This document shows positions 28,204 through 36,677 of a stretch of DNA of 64,000 nt, in pieces. Position numbers and translations under genes: made by a program. The notes under the pieces are model-generated. The model was not told the DNA's origin. It did not search any database and saw only the letters and a program-made list of their open reading frames with translations. The stretch is taken from the NCBI RefSeq assembly GCF_001421435.1, contig NZ_LMKA01000112.1, forward strand, positions 1-64,000, in the 5' to 3' direction. The stretch is from Chryseobacterium sp. Leaf201. Its GTDB lineage: Bacteria; Bacteroidota; Bacteroidia; Flavobacteriales; Weeksellaceae. Each line of letters opens with the position of its first letter. Position 1 is the stretch's first letter.

Positions 28204-30831
28204 TTATTTGACTTTCAACTGAATACTTTTTAAATCTGAGTTTTTTGAAGTTCCACCGTAAAAAATGGTATAATCACCAGGTTTTGAAATTAAATCATCC
28301 GCTTTTTCGTCATAAAATTTGAATGATTCTCCGGAAATGTTTAACTGGATGTGTTTTGTTTCTTTTGCTTTAATTAAAACTTTTTCAAAAGCCCGCAACG
28401 TTTTTACGGGTGCTAAAGGATCGTTATTCCTTTTCACATACACCTGCACCACTTCTTCACCGTCTCTTGCTGAAGTATTGGTGACCGGAATGGTTACCGT
28501 GATATTCTCATCAGGATTGATGCTGCTTTTACTTAATTCAGCATTACCAAAAGTGAATTTTGAGTAGCTCAAACCGTGGCCAAATGCATATAACGGATCT
28601 TCGGTCATATAGCGGTAGGTTCTTCCTTTCATATCATAATTCTCAAAACTCTGATGCTTGCTTGTGGTCGAAAGTGCATTATCCAACTGCTCAAGATTCC
28701 TGTAAAAAGTAATGGGTAATTTTCCCGAAGGATTATAATCTCCCGCCAGAACATCGGCAACGGCAGTTCCACTGGATTGTCCGCCGTACCAGGCATTCAG
28801 CAAAGCATCATAATTTTTTTCATCCTGCTGTAAACCAAGCGCACTTCCCGTGCACAGTACAAAAACAACTGGTTTTCCTGTTTTTCTTAATTCTGCCAGC
28901 AATTCACGCTGAACTTTCGGAAGCTCTATGGATGTTTTATCGCCCCCTTTAAAACCTTCAGCACTGACCTGCATTTCTTCTCCTTCAAGACTTGGGGAAA
29001 GTCCGCCTACAAAAACAATTACGTCCGCATTTTTCACCTTTTCTTTTACTGAATTGAAATTCACCGGATCTTTTCGGTATACTTCAAAGCCAATGCTTAC
29101 GTATTTTCCTTTCTGGCTGTGTCGAAGTTCTACCAAATATTCTTTTCCTTTCTCCATTTTCACCGGAAATTCCGAAGGATGTCTGGCGTCGGGACCTTTT
29201 CTTGTGGCGATTTCTTTTCCATCGATCAAAAGCGTGTAAATATCTGATGTTGAAGCAGAAAATATAACCTCACCGGAATAACTGCTTTTAAAAACACCTG
29301 ATATTCTTGCCGAAGTATTTTCCCGGGCAACTCCCGGTGCAAGCTGGGTTCCACCAAAACTATTGTAGGTAATTCCTGTTTTATTAACGGAAGTATTAAC
29401 CGGTTTTTCTTTGAATTCGTTATTATTAAAAAACTCAACCTTCATTCCTTTTTCACCGTTTTCCTGACTTACAAAATTCTGATAAAGAGATCTTCTGGAT
29501 GATGGATCTGCCACTTCGCTTCCTTTTTCGTAAATAATTTCAGCATTTGGAAATTTGGTTTTAATTCCTTCTAAAATCGTCACGGTTGAAGAAGGTGTTC
29601 CGTTGTAATTTCCCAACTGCATAATTCCGTCATCGGCATTGGGACCAACAACCGCTATTTTTTTAATATTTTTATGTAAAGGCAGAACATTTTTTTCATT
29701 TTTCATCAGGACAATAGACTTTTGCGCCATTTTTAATGCCTGCTCTTTGTGTTCTTTAGAATCTACCGTAGAATAAGGAATATTGTTCCAGTAAACGGAA
29801 GATTTAGGATCAAGCATACCCAGTTCAAACCAACCTTTCAGAATTCTTCGCATTGAAATGTCGAGGTCTTTTTCGGTGATTAATCCGCTTGCCAAAGATT
29901 TATTAAGATTGTTGTACGTATCACCGCATTCCAGATCTGTTGAATGTTTTAACGCATCTGCCGCGGTTGTTTTTTCATCGGGATGGGTTCCGTGGTATTT
30001 TTCCTGGTAGAAATCTGCCAGAGCCCAGCAATCTGAAACGACCATTCCGTCATATTTCCATTTACCACGAAGAATTTCATTAAGCAACGTATTGTTTGCA
30101 CAGCAAGGCTGACCTTCAAAAGCATTGTAAGCGCACATCACTTCTCTCACATTGCCTTCTAACACCAATGCTTTGAAAGCCGGAAGATAAGTTTCATACA
30201 AATCTCTTCTGGAAATTTCAGCGTTGTAGGAATGCCGGTTCCATTCAGGACCGCTGTGAACGGCAAAATGCTTGGCACAGGCATGGGTCTTAAAATATTT
30301 AGGATCATTTCCCTGCAGGCCTTTTACCGCAGCAACACCCAAAACAGAAGTAAGATACGGATCTTCACCATAGGTTTCCTGACCTCTTCCCCATCTCGGA
30401 TCTCTGAAAATATTGATGTTTGGAGTCCAGAATGTAAGACCTTCGTAACGTCCGGTTTTACCGGCTTCATCAAAAGATTTATTATATTTTGCCCGGGCTT
30501 CGTCTGAGATCATTTCAAAAGTTTTGAGATGTTCCGGAACGTCCCAGGTTGCCGCCAATCCGATTGCCTGAGGGAAAACGGTAGCCGTTCCTGCTCTTGC
30601 CACACCGTGAAGCGCTTCATTCCACCATCCGTAAGCCGGAATTTCCAGTCGGGGCACTGCTTTGGAATTATCCATCATCATTCCGATTTTTTCATCAACG
30701 GTTAATAATCCCAATAAGTTTTCAATCCTCTTTTCAACCGGAAGATTAGGATCTCGAAACGGATATTTATAATTCTGAGCAAAACTGAAAGCGCAGACTA
30801 CAACTGATATGGTTATTAAAATTTTGTTCAT
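28204..30831 (-). CDS. GH3 beta-xylosidase-type glycosidase with PA14 domain
   Basis: This periplasmic GH3 enzyme has 875 residues. The nucleophile is D267 in MVVSDCWAL, and conserved sugar-binding blocks WWNEALHGV (69-77) and KHFAVHSGPEWNRH (187-200) are present. A PA14-like domain (about 455-590) is inserted in the C-terminal alpha/beta sandwich, and a fibronectin type III-like domain closes the protein. The layout is that of Bacteroidota beta-xylosidases or beta-glucosidases; context favours xylosides or arabinosides. The signal peptide ends near residue 18. It has its own promoter with an AraR-type operator, so it seems to belong to the arabinose regulon rather than to the upstream xylan transcript. 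Confidence 0.92.
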   Translation of the reverse strand: MNKILITISVVVCAFSFAQNYKYPFRDPNLPVEKRIENLLGLLTVDEKIGMMMDNSKAVPRLEIPAYGWWNEALHGVARAGTATVFPQAIGLAATWDVPEHLKTFEMISDEARAKYNKSFDEAGKTGRYEGLTFWTPNINIFRDPRWGRGQETYGEDPYLTSVLGVAAVKGLQGNDPKYFKTHACAKHFAVHSGPEWNRHSYNAEISRRDLYETYLPAFKALVLEGNVREVMCAYNAFEGQPCCANNTLLNEILRGKWKYDGMVVSDCWALADFYQEKYHGTHPDEKTTAADALKHSTDLECGDTYNNLNKSLASGLITEKDLDISMRRILKGWFELGMLDPKSSVYWNNIPYSTVDSKEHKEQALKMAQKSIVLMKNEKNVLPLHKNIKKIAVVGPNADDGIMQLGNYNGTPSSTVTILEGIKTKFPNAEIIYEKGSEVADPSSRRSLYQNFVSQENGEKGMKVEFFNNNEFKEKPVNTSVNKTGITYNSFGGTQLAPGVARENTSARISGVFKSSYSGEVIFSASTSDIYTLLIDGKEIATRKGPDARHPSEFPVKMEKGKEYLVELRHSQKGKYVSIGFEVYRKDPVNFNSVKEKVKNADVIVFVGGLSPSLEGEEMQVSAEGFKGGDKTSIELPKVQRELLAELRKTGKPVVFVLCTGSALGLQQDEKNYDALLNAWYGGQSSGTAVADVLAGDYNPSGKLPITFYRNLEQLDNALSTTSKHQSFENYDMKGRTYRYMTEDPLYAFGHGLSYSKFTFGNAELSKSSINPDENITVTIPVTNTSARDGEEVVQVYVKRNNDPLAPVKTLRAFEKVLIKAKETKHIQLNISGESFKFYDEKADDLISKPGDYTIFYGGTSKNSDLKSIQLKVK

Positions 30832-30909
30832 ATGATTGATTTTAAAGCCGTTTTCAATTAGATTATCTTAAAAATTATTACTGAATATTTCTTTATTATG
30901 TGATAAAGA

Positions 30910-30917
30910 CAAATATA
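30910..30917 (-). promoter_or_regulatory. -7 promoter box of the GH3-GH51 unit
   Basis: The minus strand reads TATATTTG, with the same spacing to the operator (13 bases) as at araB. The expected leader is about 70 bases. Confidence 0.75.
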
Positions 30918-30930
30918 ACATTCTATTTTT

Positions 30931-30952
30931 AATAAATGTATATATTACACTT
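30931..30952 (-). promoter_or_regulatory. Proposed AraR operator at the GH3 promoter
   Basis: The minus strand reads AAGTGT-AATATAT-ACATTTATT, with core TGTA-N5-TACA a perfect dyad. Confidence 0.75.
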
Positions 30953-30970
30953 AATTATAAACAATATAGA

Positions 30971-31000
30971 AAAAAGTCACCGGAATGAACCGGTAACTTT
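30971..31000 (-). terminator. Terminator after the GH30 gene
   Basis: The stem GTTACCGG/CCGGTGAC (one G-U or mismatched pair) with a 6-base loop is followed in the minus direction by six T residues. It separates the xylan/glucuronate block from the GH3 promoter located only 20 bases further on. Confidence 0.8.
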
Positions 31001-31029
31001 AAGTAATTGTACTCTTGAAACGATCCGGA

Positions 31030-33771
31030 TTATTGTTTTATAAATTTACCTGTGATGTTTTTTCCTGAGCCTGATATTTCAATAAAATAAACTCCCGTAG
31101 GCAGTGCTGAGATATCAATCCTGTTTTTACCGTTGGTTAATTTTAATTTATAAGAAACGGTACTTCCTTTTGCATCAATGATAGAATACACTGCATCAGA
31201 CGATTTCCAATCAACAAAAATTTCATTTTTAGCCGGATTTGGATATAAGATGATTTCATTATTTTTCGCCGTTACGTCATTAACGCCAAGTGTGGCAAAG
31301 CTCAACGGAAGAACACTATTCGTATAGGTATTATTTTCAGTAAGGTATCCCTGGAATGAGTTAATGGTTGGCTCACTGCCGGCTGTTACTTTATAAAATC
31401 CTGTAACTCCGTTTTCTGTTTTCAGTACATATCCGCCTGCAGCCACTTTTACAGCCTGATAAACTCCGTTGATCTGATCGACCGTAATAGCTTTTGGGGT
31501 AGATACAGCCCCTGATCCCGTGAAGGTTTTACTTCCTGTAGCATTGATTAACACAGGAATATTGGCAGGAATTACGCCATTGGAAATCGGTGTACAAATT
31601 ACGCTTCCGGAACCCGGCTGCATCATGTATGCCGTAACTCCCGAAGGAATGGCTGACTGGAAAGGTAAAAGAACGATCCCGTATCCATTAAAAGTTCTTG
31701 TGTACGTGGCAGAACTTGCGTTGAAATTAAACGGCACCTGAAAATCTTTACCCAGATCTGAAAGCGTAAGGTTCTGACAAGAATTTCCTGAAACTACATT
31801 GACATTACTGTTGCTGACACTTCCGTTAACATAAAAAATACTGTTACGATTGGCCGAAGCACTGTTCCAGGTATCTGCCGGTGTGTTTCCTGTAACATCC
31901 CTGAAATCTACAGATGTGTAATATTCATTTTCCAGGGCATCCATAAGATTACTGTCGGTAAGCGAGTAAGCCGCTGCAAATTTTGAAGCCCTTTCATTGC
32001 CTACATTGAAATAAACATCACCCAGCATAAGGGTAAGAATGGAGCTGAAATTTCCACTTCTGAGACCAATAATACCTTTGCATCCGTAAGGCAGAACGGA
32101 TCTGGATATATCAAAAACAAGATTAAAACTTCCTGATCCCGGTGTTGGGAACGCTACACTTCCGTAATTGTGATTTCGCAGTGTTCCATTGCTGTCTACG
32201 TAATACAATGTGGTATTGGAAGAAGTCGGCAGGTTGCTTGTTGTATAATTTAATACATTAAAAATTAACCTGTTGTAACGGTCATCCAGATTTAAATATC
32301 CATTACTGGCATTTGTGTTTGAGCTTATCAATGGAGTGGAATTGTAGAATGTAACCGTTTTTCCGCTCAGCTGGTAATTAGTACCAAATGCTGAATTGGT
32401 CGGAACCTGGGATTCAATCTTATTATAATGAATATCACCGCCCGTCATTAATGATGCCGGCCTGTCTCCGCTTTTATTAAAAACAAAAGTCATTACACTG
32501 GAAGGGCTCACCTGAACTGTGGGGCGGAAACTCGCCGTACTGAAAGAGAAAGGTGATGAAGCCATATTCACAGATTGCGAAGTGGTGGTCTTTACTCCTG
32601 AAGTCGTAAAGAAGGGCAGGTCAACTTTAAGATCATACGTGTTGGAGGAAGAATTGATAACAACAAGGGTAATCTGGTTACCGTCCAGCGAAATATAAGA
32701 AGATCCTTCCAATGTTCCGACTGAGGTTTCCCATTTCGCATCAATCCTGTTTTTACCTGTGGTATTTTTAGCATATTGGGATAAAATATACCCTCTTTTG
32801 GTCATGTCTCCGGCAATGGTTCCATATGTTCCGTCTCCCATCAGTCCGTAATATCTTTTTGAGGCATAATGAATCCATGCATTTACATTTCCAAGCAGTG
32901 CATTATTAACACTTTTTGCGAAAGTAAACCCGTCCGTATTCCATATAAAATCTCTCGGGGCCTGGCTGGTTGAAGAATTCCAGTTGATGAGATATTCCGT
33001 CTGCCATATTTCTTTGTTGTAATTCTGAAACTGCTTGTAAACAGACTGCATAGAACCGTACTGATGACCTCCGTACACCTCGAAGTTTGCCATTACCGCG
33101 GGATCTAAGAATGCATTGGCATAATTATCTGTAAAACCTACACTTTCGGGCGCAATGACCTTACAGTTGATCAGCTGACCGTAGTTTTTTACAAAATTCG
33201 CAATCTGTGCCGGTGTCCAGATACAGCCCTGGTACTGTGCCATTTCATCAGGTTCATTCTGTATGGATATGTAATCCAATGTTACCCCGTTATCCTGCAT
33301 ATAGGTGACAAAACTGTTGAGATACAGGGCATAATCCTGATATTTTTCCGGCTTAAGATAACCGATCTGCTGTATACCGTTGGCGTCGGTATATACTGCG
33401 TTCACGTGGTTATTGGTTTTCCATTCTGCGGGCATGGTCCACGGACTGGCGAATATGGTAAGTCCCATAGATTTTGCCAGTTGGGCTGTCGCAAGGGCCG
33501 TGCTCCAGTTGCTGCTCTGATCCGGAATGTAAAGGCGCATGATATTATATCCTCCGTCACTGCCTGCACCCCAGAGCTTCTGGATTTCTGTGGTCGTCAT
33601 GTGGTTGTACCCGAACTGCGGGCTGCAGACAAAGCCGCCGAAACCCGTTATTTTCTGATAAGCAATCGTCTTATCGATTTTTACTTTTGCCTGCACGTTC
33701 TGTGCTTTCAGCTGTACTGACATTGTAATACCTGTAATCATTACAAGCATAAACCTGAAGATTTTGTCCAT
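31030..33771 (-). CDS. GH30 xylanase with T9SS sorting domain
   Basis: This secreted endoxylanase or glucuronoxylanase has 913 residues. Signal peptide 1-23; GH30 barrel and side beta-sandwich about 28-435, with acid/base E173 in YISIQNEPDE and nucleophile E259 in IWQTEYLIN. Two further beta-rich regions follow (about 440-640 and 650-820). The second, with LLPFQSAIPSGVTAYMM and PANIPVLINATG, resembles a beta-sandwich common on Bacteroidota surface glycosidases. The last 80 residues (LYPNPAKNEIFVDW ... GVYFIEISG ... KFIKQ) form a type A sorting domain, so the enzyme leaves through the type IX system. It is the only such substrate seen in the locus and is therefore the likely first attack on polymeric xylan. 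Confidence 0.92.
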   Translation of the reverse strand: MDKIFRFMLVMITGITMSVQLKAQNVQAKVKIDKTIAYQKITGFGGFVCSPQFGYNHMTTTEIQKLWGAGSDGGYNIMRLYIPDQSSNWSTALATAQLAKSMGLTIFASPWTMPAEWKTNNHVNAVYTDANGIQQIGYLKPEKYQDYALYLNSFVTYMQDNGVTLDYISIQNEPDEMAQYQGCIWTPAQIANFVKNYGQLINCKVIAPESVGFTDNYANAFLDPAVMANFEVYGGHQYGSMQSVYKQFQNYNKEIWQTEYLINWNSSTSQAPRDFIWNTDGFTFAKSVNNALLGNVNAWIHYASKRYYGLMGDGTYGTIAGDMTKRGYILSQYAKNTTGKNRIDAKWETSVGTLEGSSYISLDGNQITLVVINSSSNTYDLKVDLPFFTTSGVKTTTSQSVNMASSPFSFSTASFRPTVQVSPSSVMTFVFNKSGDRPASLMTGGDIHYNKIESQVPTNSAFGTNYQLSGKTVTFYNSTPLISSNTNASNGYLNLDDRYNRLIFNVLNYTTSNLPTSSNTTLYYVDSNGTLRNHNYGSVAFPTPGSGSFNLVFDISRSVLPYGCKGIIGLRSGNFSSILTLMLGDVYFNVGNERASKFAAAYSLTDSNLMDALENEYYTSVDFRDVTGNTPADTWNSASANRNSIFYVNGSVSNSNVNVVSGNSCQNLTLSDLGKDFQVPFNFNASSATYTRTFNGYGIVLLPFQSAIPSGVTAYMMQPGSGSVICTPISNGVIPANIPVLINATGSKTFTGSGAVSTPKAITVDQINGVYQAVKVAAGGYVLKTENGVTGFYKVTAGSEPTINSFQGYLTENNTYTNSVLPLSFATLGVNDVTAKNNEIILYPNPAKNEIFVDWKSSDAVYSIIDAKGSTVSYKLKLTNGKNRIDISALPTGVYFIEISGSGKNITGKFIKQ

Positions 33772-33918
33772 AATAGTAAATAGTTTAATTGTGATAAATA
33801 AGTTTAATGTATCTGTTAAATTATGCTTGCGATACCCAAAATATTCCAGCTTCTTTTTCTGAAAATTATCCCTTCATTAAACTTAGCATCATCAATTTTC
33901 AACAATTACCCTCTTTAT

Positions 33919-36447
33919 TTATTTTCCTGAATAATCACTTTGAGGCGCTCCCAGATAACTTGGTTTGAGGCCTCCGGTATCAATCAATATTTTTTCTAAA
34001 ACAATTCCCGGTTCCAGCACCCTGAATCTCAACGTATGTTTACCGGGTTGTGAAATCTGATGTCTTGTTACTGATTTAATGATGTGTTCCGACTGCCATT
34101 TCCCCAGTTCTCCGCGGTAATGTCCGTTGAAATTGACGGTTTGTGGCGATTGTCCGTCGAAAGAAATCTCGTAGCGAAGTCCTTTGTTGTGATTATAATT
34201 TAAAGTCGGTGCCAGCAAAAGCTGAACTTCAAATTCGCCTTTAGATTCAAAATTAATATCATATTCCAGATAGATATTTTCGTCAGATTTTGGATAGGCA
34301 TTCTGTGGAAATGTGGTAATACCGGATTTAGTTTTTCCAAAGTCAGGAATCGTTTCCCAATGAATTTTGTCTGAATTATTCATTCTGGCAAAATTTCCCG
34401 CTTCGATAGAAACATAACCGTCTTTTTCCTGAAAGATTTTGTTTTTTAAAGCATTATCATCGTAAACATAGGTCACTTCGGGCATTATGTTTTCTTTAGT
34501 GTCATTCCAGTTGGTGTAGCCGATACGCATCTGATCCATCATATGTGCCCATTTTCCGCCTGCAATTTCATGGTTATATTTATGGTCGAGATACGCATTC
34601 CGTTTAAAACATTCTTTCACTTTATCGGCATAATAATTGGCCTGGATGTCATATTTTGCTGCCAGTTCTTTATTTTTAGCTACAGCATAATACATTTCGT
34701 ACAAATTGCTGCATGCATCAATCGGGTAAAGAACCAGCTGATAATAGGCATCCTGATATTCTGCCGGAATCTGGTCTTTTAAACGTAACGCATCTACTGC
34801 CAACGCTCTGTAATCATTCAAAACGGTTTCAAATTCATTATAATTTTCGAGACTGAATGTTTTGCTATCTAGCGTTTCCGGCGTTACTCTGCGGTTGTAT
34901 TTGGCATACAGGTTAATCATTCCGGCAATTTCCTTGGAATACTTTTCGCCAAATTGCTGTGCCGACCATTTTTCAGTGTATTCCAAAAGGTTTTTTGAGT
35001 TAAACTGTTTCGGATTCCAGGCCATTTCAAGGAAAAAACTGATCGGGAATTCCATCGGTTTTAAATCTCCTACATTAACCACCCAAACTTTATCAACTTT
35101 ATGCTCATAAGAAAGATTCATCTGTTCCCAAACCCTTTGAATCGGACTGATATTGATCCATTTGGAATTTCTCGGCCCGCCCACATAATCAAAATGATAA
35201 TACATTCCGTACCCGCCTTTATGCAAGGGTTTTGAAAGATCCGGAAGCTTTCTCACATTGCCCCAATTGTCGTCACAAAACAATAGAATTACATCATCCG
35301 GAACTCTCATTCCTTTGTCATAATAATCCTGGACTTCTTTGTATAATGCCCAGACCTGAGGTGTTCTTCCCGCTCTTTTTCCGGTTACGTCAGCAATGAT
35401 TTTACGCTGGTCTTTTACGATATTTTCGAGTAAAGAAATGTTGGTTCCCTCTCCCATCGCTTCATCGCCGTCACCACGCATGCCGACCGTAACCAGCTTT
35501 TCCCAGTTTTTACTTCTTACCATTCCGGCTTTCCAGAATTCCTGCAATACTTTTGCATTTTTAGAATAATCCCAGACGTTCGGAAGACTGTTTCTTTTGA
35601 TATACCGGTGCCAGTCGGTCTGCGCCTGCGCCATCGGCTCGTGGTGAGAAGTCCCCATCACGATTCCCATTTCGTTGGCCAAAGGTCCGCTTAAAGCATC
35701 ATCGTCATAAAATGCTTTTCCCCACATGGCAGGCCAGAGATAGTTGCCTTTCAGACGGAGGATCAGTTCGAAAACCTTTTCATAAAATTTAGAATTAATT
35801 CCGCCAAAAGTTGTTCTGGCCCAACTTCCAAGTGAAGGTTCTTCGTCATTGAGGAAAATCCCGCGGTATTCTACGGCAGGTTCTCCATCAGTATAAATTC
35901 CTTTCTTGAAATATAAATTTTCTTTCTTTTCAACCGGAACATCTGCCCAGTAATTCCAGGGCGAAACGCCAATCTGCTGCGAAACTTCATAAATTCCGTA
36001 AATGGTTCCTCTTTTGTCACTTCCCGCAATCACAATGGCTTCCGAAACTCCGGGAAACGGATTGCTGATATTCCGGATAATGTATTTCTCGTTTTTTCCT
36101 GCTAAAGATTTCCCGTCAATCTTTTTCTGTTTTATTAAATCATCAATCACCGATTTTGTTCCGACCGTTCCGATGATGAGTAAAGGAGAATTCATTCCTG
36201 AAATCTGATTCAAAATTGTTGGTTGCTCACCTATGACTTTCTGGAAATCGGACTGCAGGTTTTTGACAGCTCTTAATATTCCTGCGTCGATATTACTGTT
36301 TGTAAATATTGAAATGCTGACTGATTTATCTTTCAGAAGAATGGCATCATAGCTTTTTTTCGTTGTGATAAATGGTTCGGTTGCCTGTACATTTAAACAA
36401 GCACCAAACAGCAGTACAAAGAGAAATAGTAATGGTAATCTGTTCAT
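33919..36447 (-). CDS. GH115 xylan alpha-1,2-glucuronidase
   Basis: GH115 enzymes remove (4-O-methyl-)glucuronic acid from internal as well as terminal xylose residues. Family blocks are visible: IVIAGSDKRGTIYGIYEVSQ (about 135-155), VEYRGIFLNDEEPSLGSWA (about 191-209), GNYLWPAMWGKAFYDDD and MGTSHHEPMAQAQTDW. The signal peptide ends about residue 22 (NVQA), so it is periplasmic. The 842-residue length is usual, with a C-terminal beta domain ending in a typical binding-module-like strand pattern. With GH67 it gives the locus two complementary routes to release glucuronate, which the uxaC-uxuA branch upstream consumes. Confidence 0.93.
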   Translation of the reverse strand: MNRLPLLFLFVLLFGACLNVQATEPFITTKKSYDAILLKDKSVSISIFTNSNIDAGILRAVKNLQSDFQKVIGEQPTILNQISGMNSPLLIIGTVGTKSVIDDLIKQKKIDGKSLAGKNEKYIIRNISNPFPGVSEAIVIAGSDKRGTIYGIYEVSQQIGVSPWNYWADVPVEKKENLYFKKGIYTDGEPAVEYRGIFLNDEEPSLGSWARTTFGGINSKFYEKVFELILRLKGNYLWPAMWGKAFYDDDALSGPLANEMGIVMGTSHHEPMAQAQTDWHRYIKRNSLPNVWDYSKNAKVLQEFWKAGMVRSKNWEKLVTVGMRGDGDEAMGEGTNISLLENIVKDQRKIIADVTGKRAGRTPQVWALYKEVQDYYDKGMRVPDDVILLFCDDNWGNVRKLPDLSKPLHKGGYGMYYHFDYVGGPRNSKWINISPIQRVWEQMNLSYEHKVDKVWVVNVGDLKPMEFPISFFLEMAWNPKQFNSKNLLEYTEKWSAQQFGEKYSKEIAGMINLYAKYNRRVTPETLDSKTFSLENYNEFETVLNDYRALAVDALRLKDQIPAEYQDAYYQLVLYPIDACSNLYEMYYAVAKNKELAAKYDIQANYYADKVKECFKRNAYLDHKYNHEIAGGKWAHMMDQMRIGYTNWNDTKENIMPEVTYVYDDNALKNKIFQEKDGYVSIEAGNFARMNNSDKIHWETIPDFGKTKSGITTFPQNAYPKSDENIYLEYDINFESKGEFEVQLLLAPTLNYNHNKGLRYEISFDGQSPQTVNFNGHYRGELGKWQSEHIIKSVTRHQISQPGKHTLRFRVLEPGIVLEKILIDTGGLKPSYLGAPQSDYSGK

Positions 36448-36470
36448 AATCTTTATATTTTATCTGATTG

Positions 36471-36501
36471 AAACCTTAGGTTTTGAAAACCTATAAGGTT
36501 T
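36471..36501. repeat. Palindromic hairpin repeat, family C copy 4
   Basis: AAACCTTAGGTTTTGAAAAC followed by CTATAAGGTTT: one arm has lost two bases relative to copy 1. Confidence 0.7.
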
Positions 36502-36517
36502 ATTTGATTATTGTTTT

Positions 36518-36564
36518 CCACAGGTTGCATCTGTGGCTATTGATATTGAATCCTTCGGATTCTC
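36518..36564. repeat. Palindromic intergenic repeat, family B copy 3
   Basis: CCACAGGTTGCATCTGTGG, then CTATTGATATT and GAATCCTTCGGATTC: both hairpins are kept by paired changes (for example C/G to T/A in the second stem). Confidence 0.85.
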
Positions 36565-36583
36565 CTGTTGCGTCGAATCTCCC

Positions 36584-36662
36584 GCAGCCCGACCTGAGTG
36601 GAGCTCTTTTTGTGGAGCAAAGCGGAACAAAAAAGCGGGAACGGAGGGCGGATTAAGCTGCC
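36584..36662. repeat. REP-like intergenic repeat, family A copy 3
   Basis: This copy is nearly identical to that at 23894-23972 and again sits directly between two genes of the locus. Confidence 0.9.
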
Positions 36663-36677
36663 CAAATCATTCCTGTG

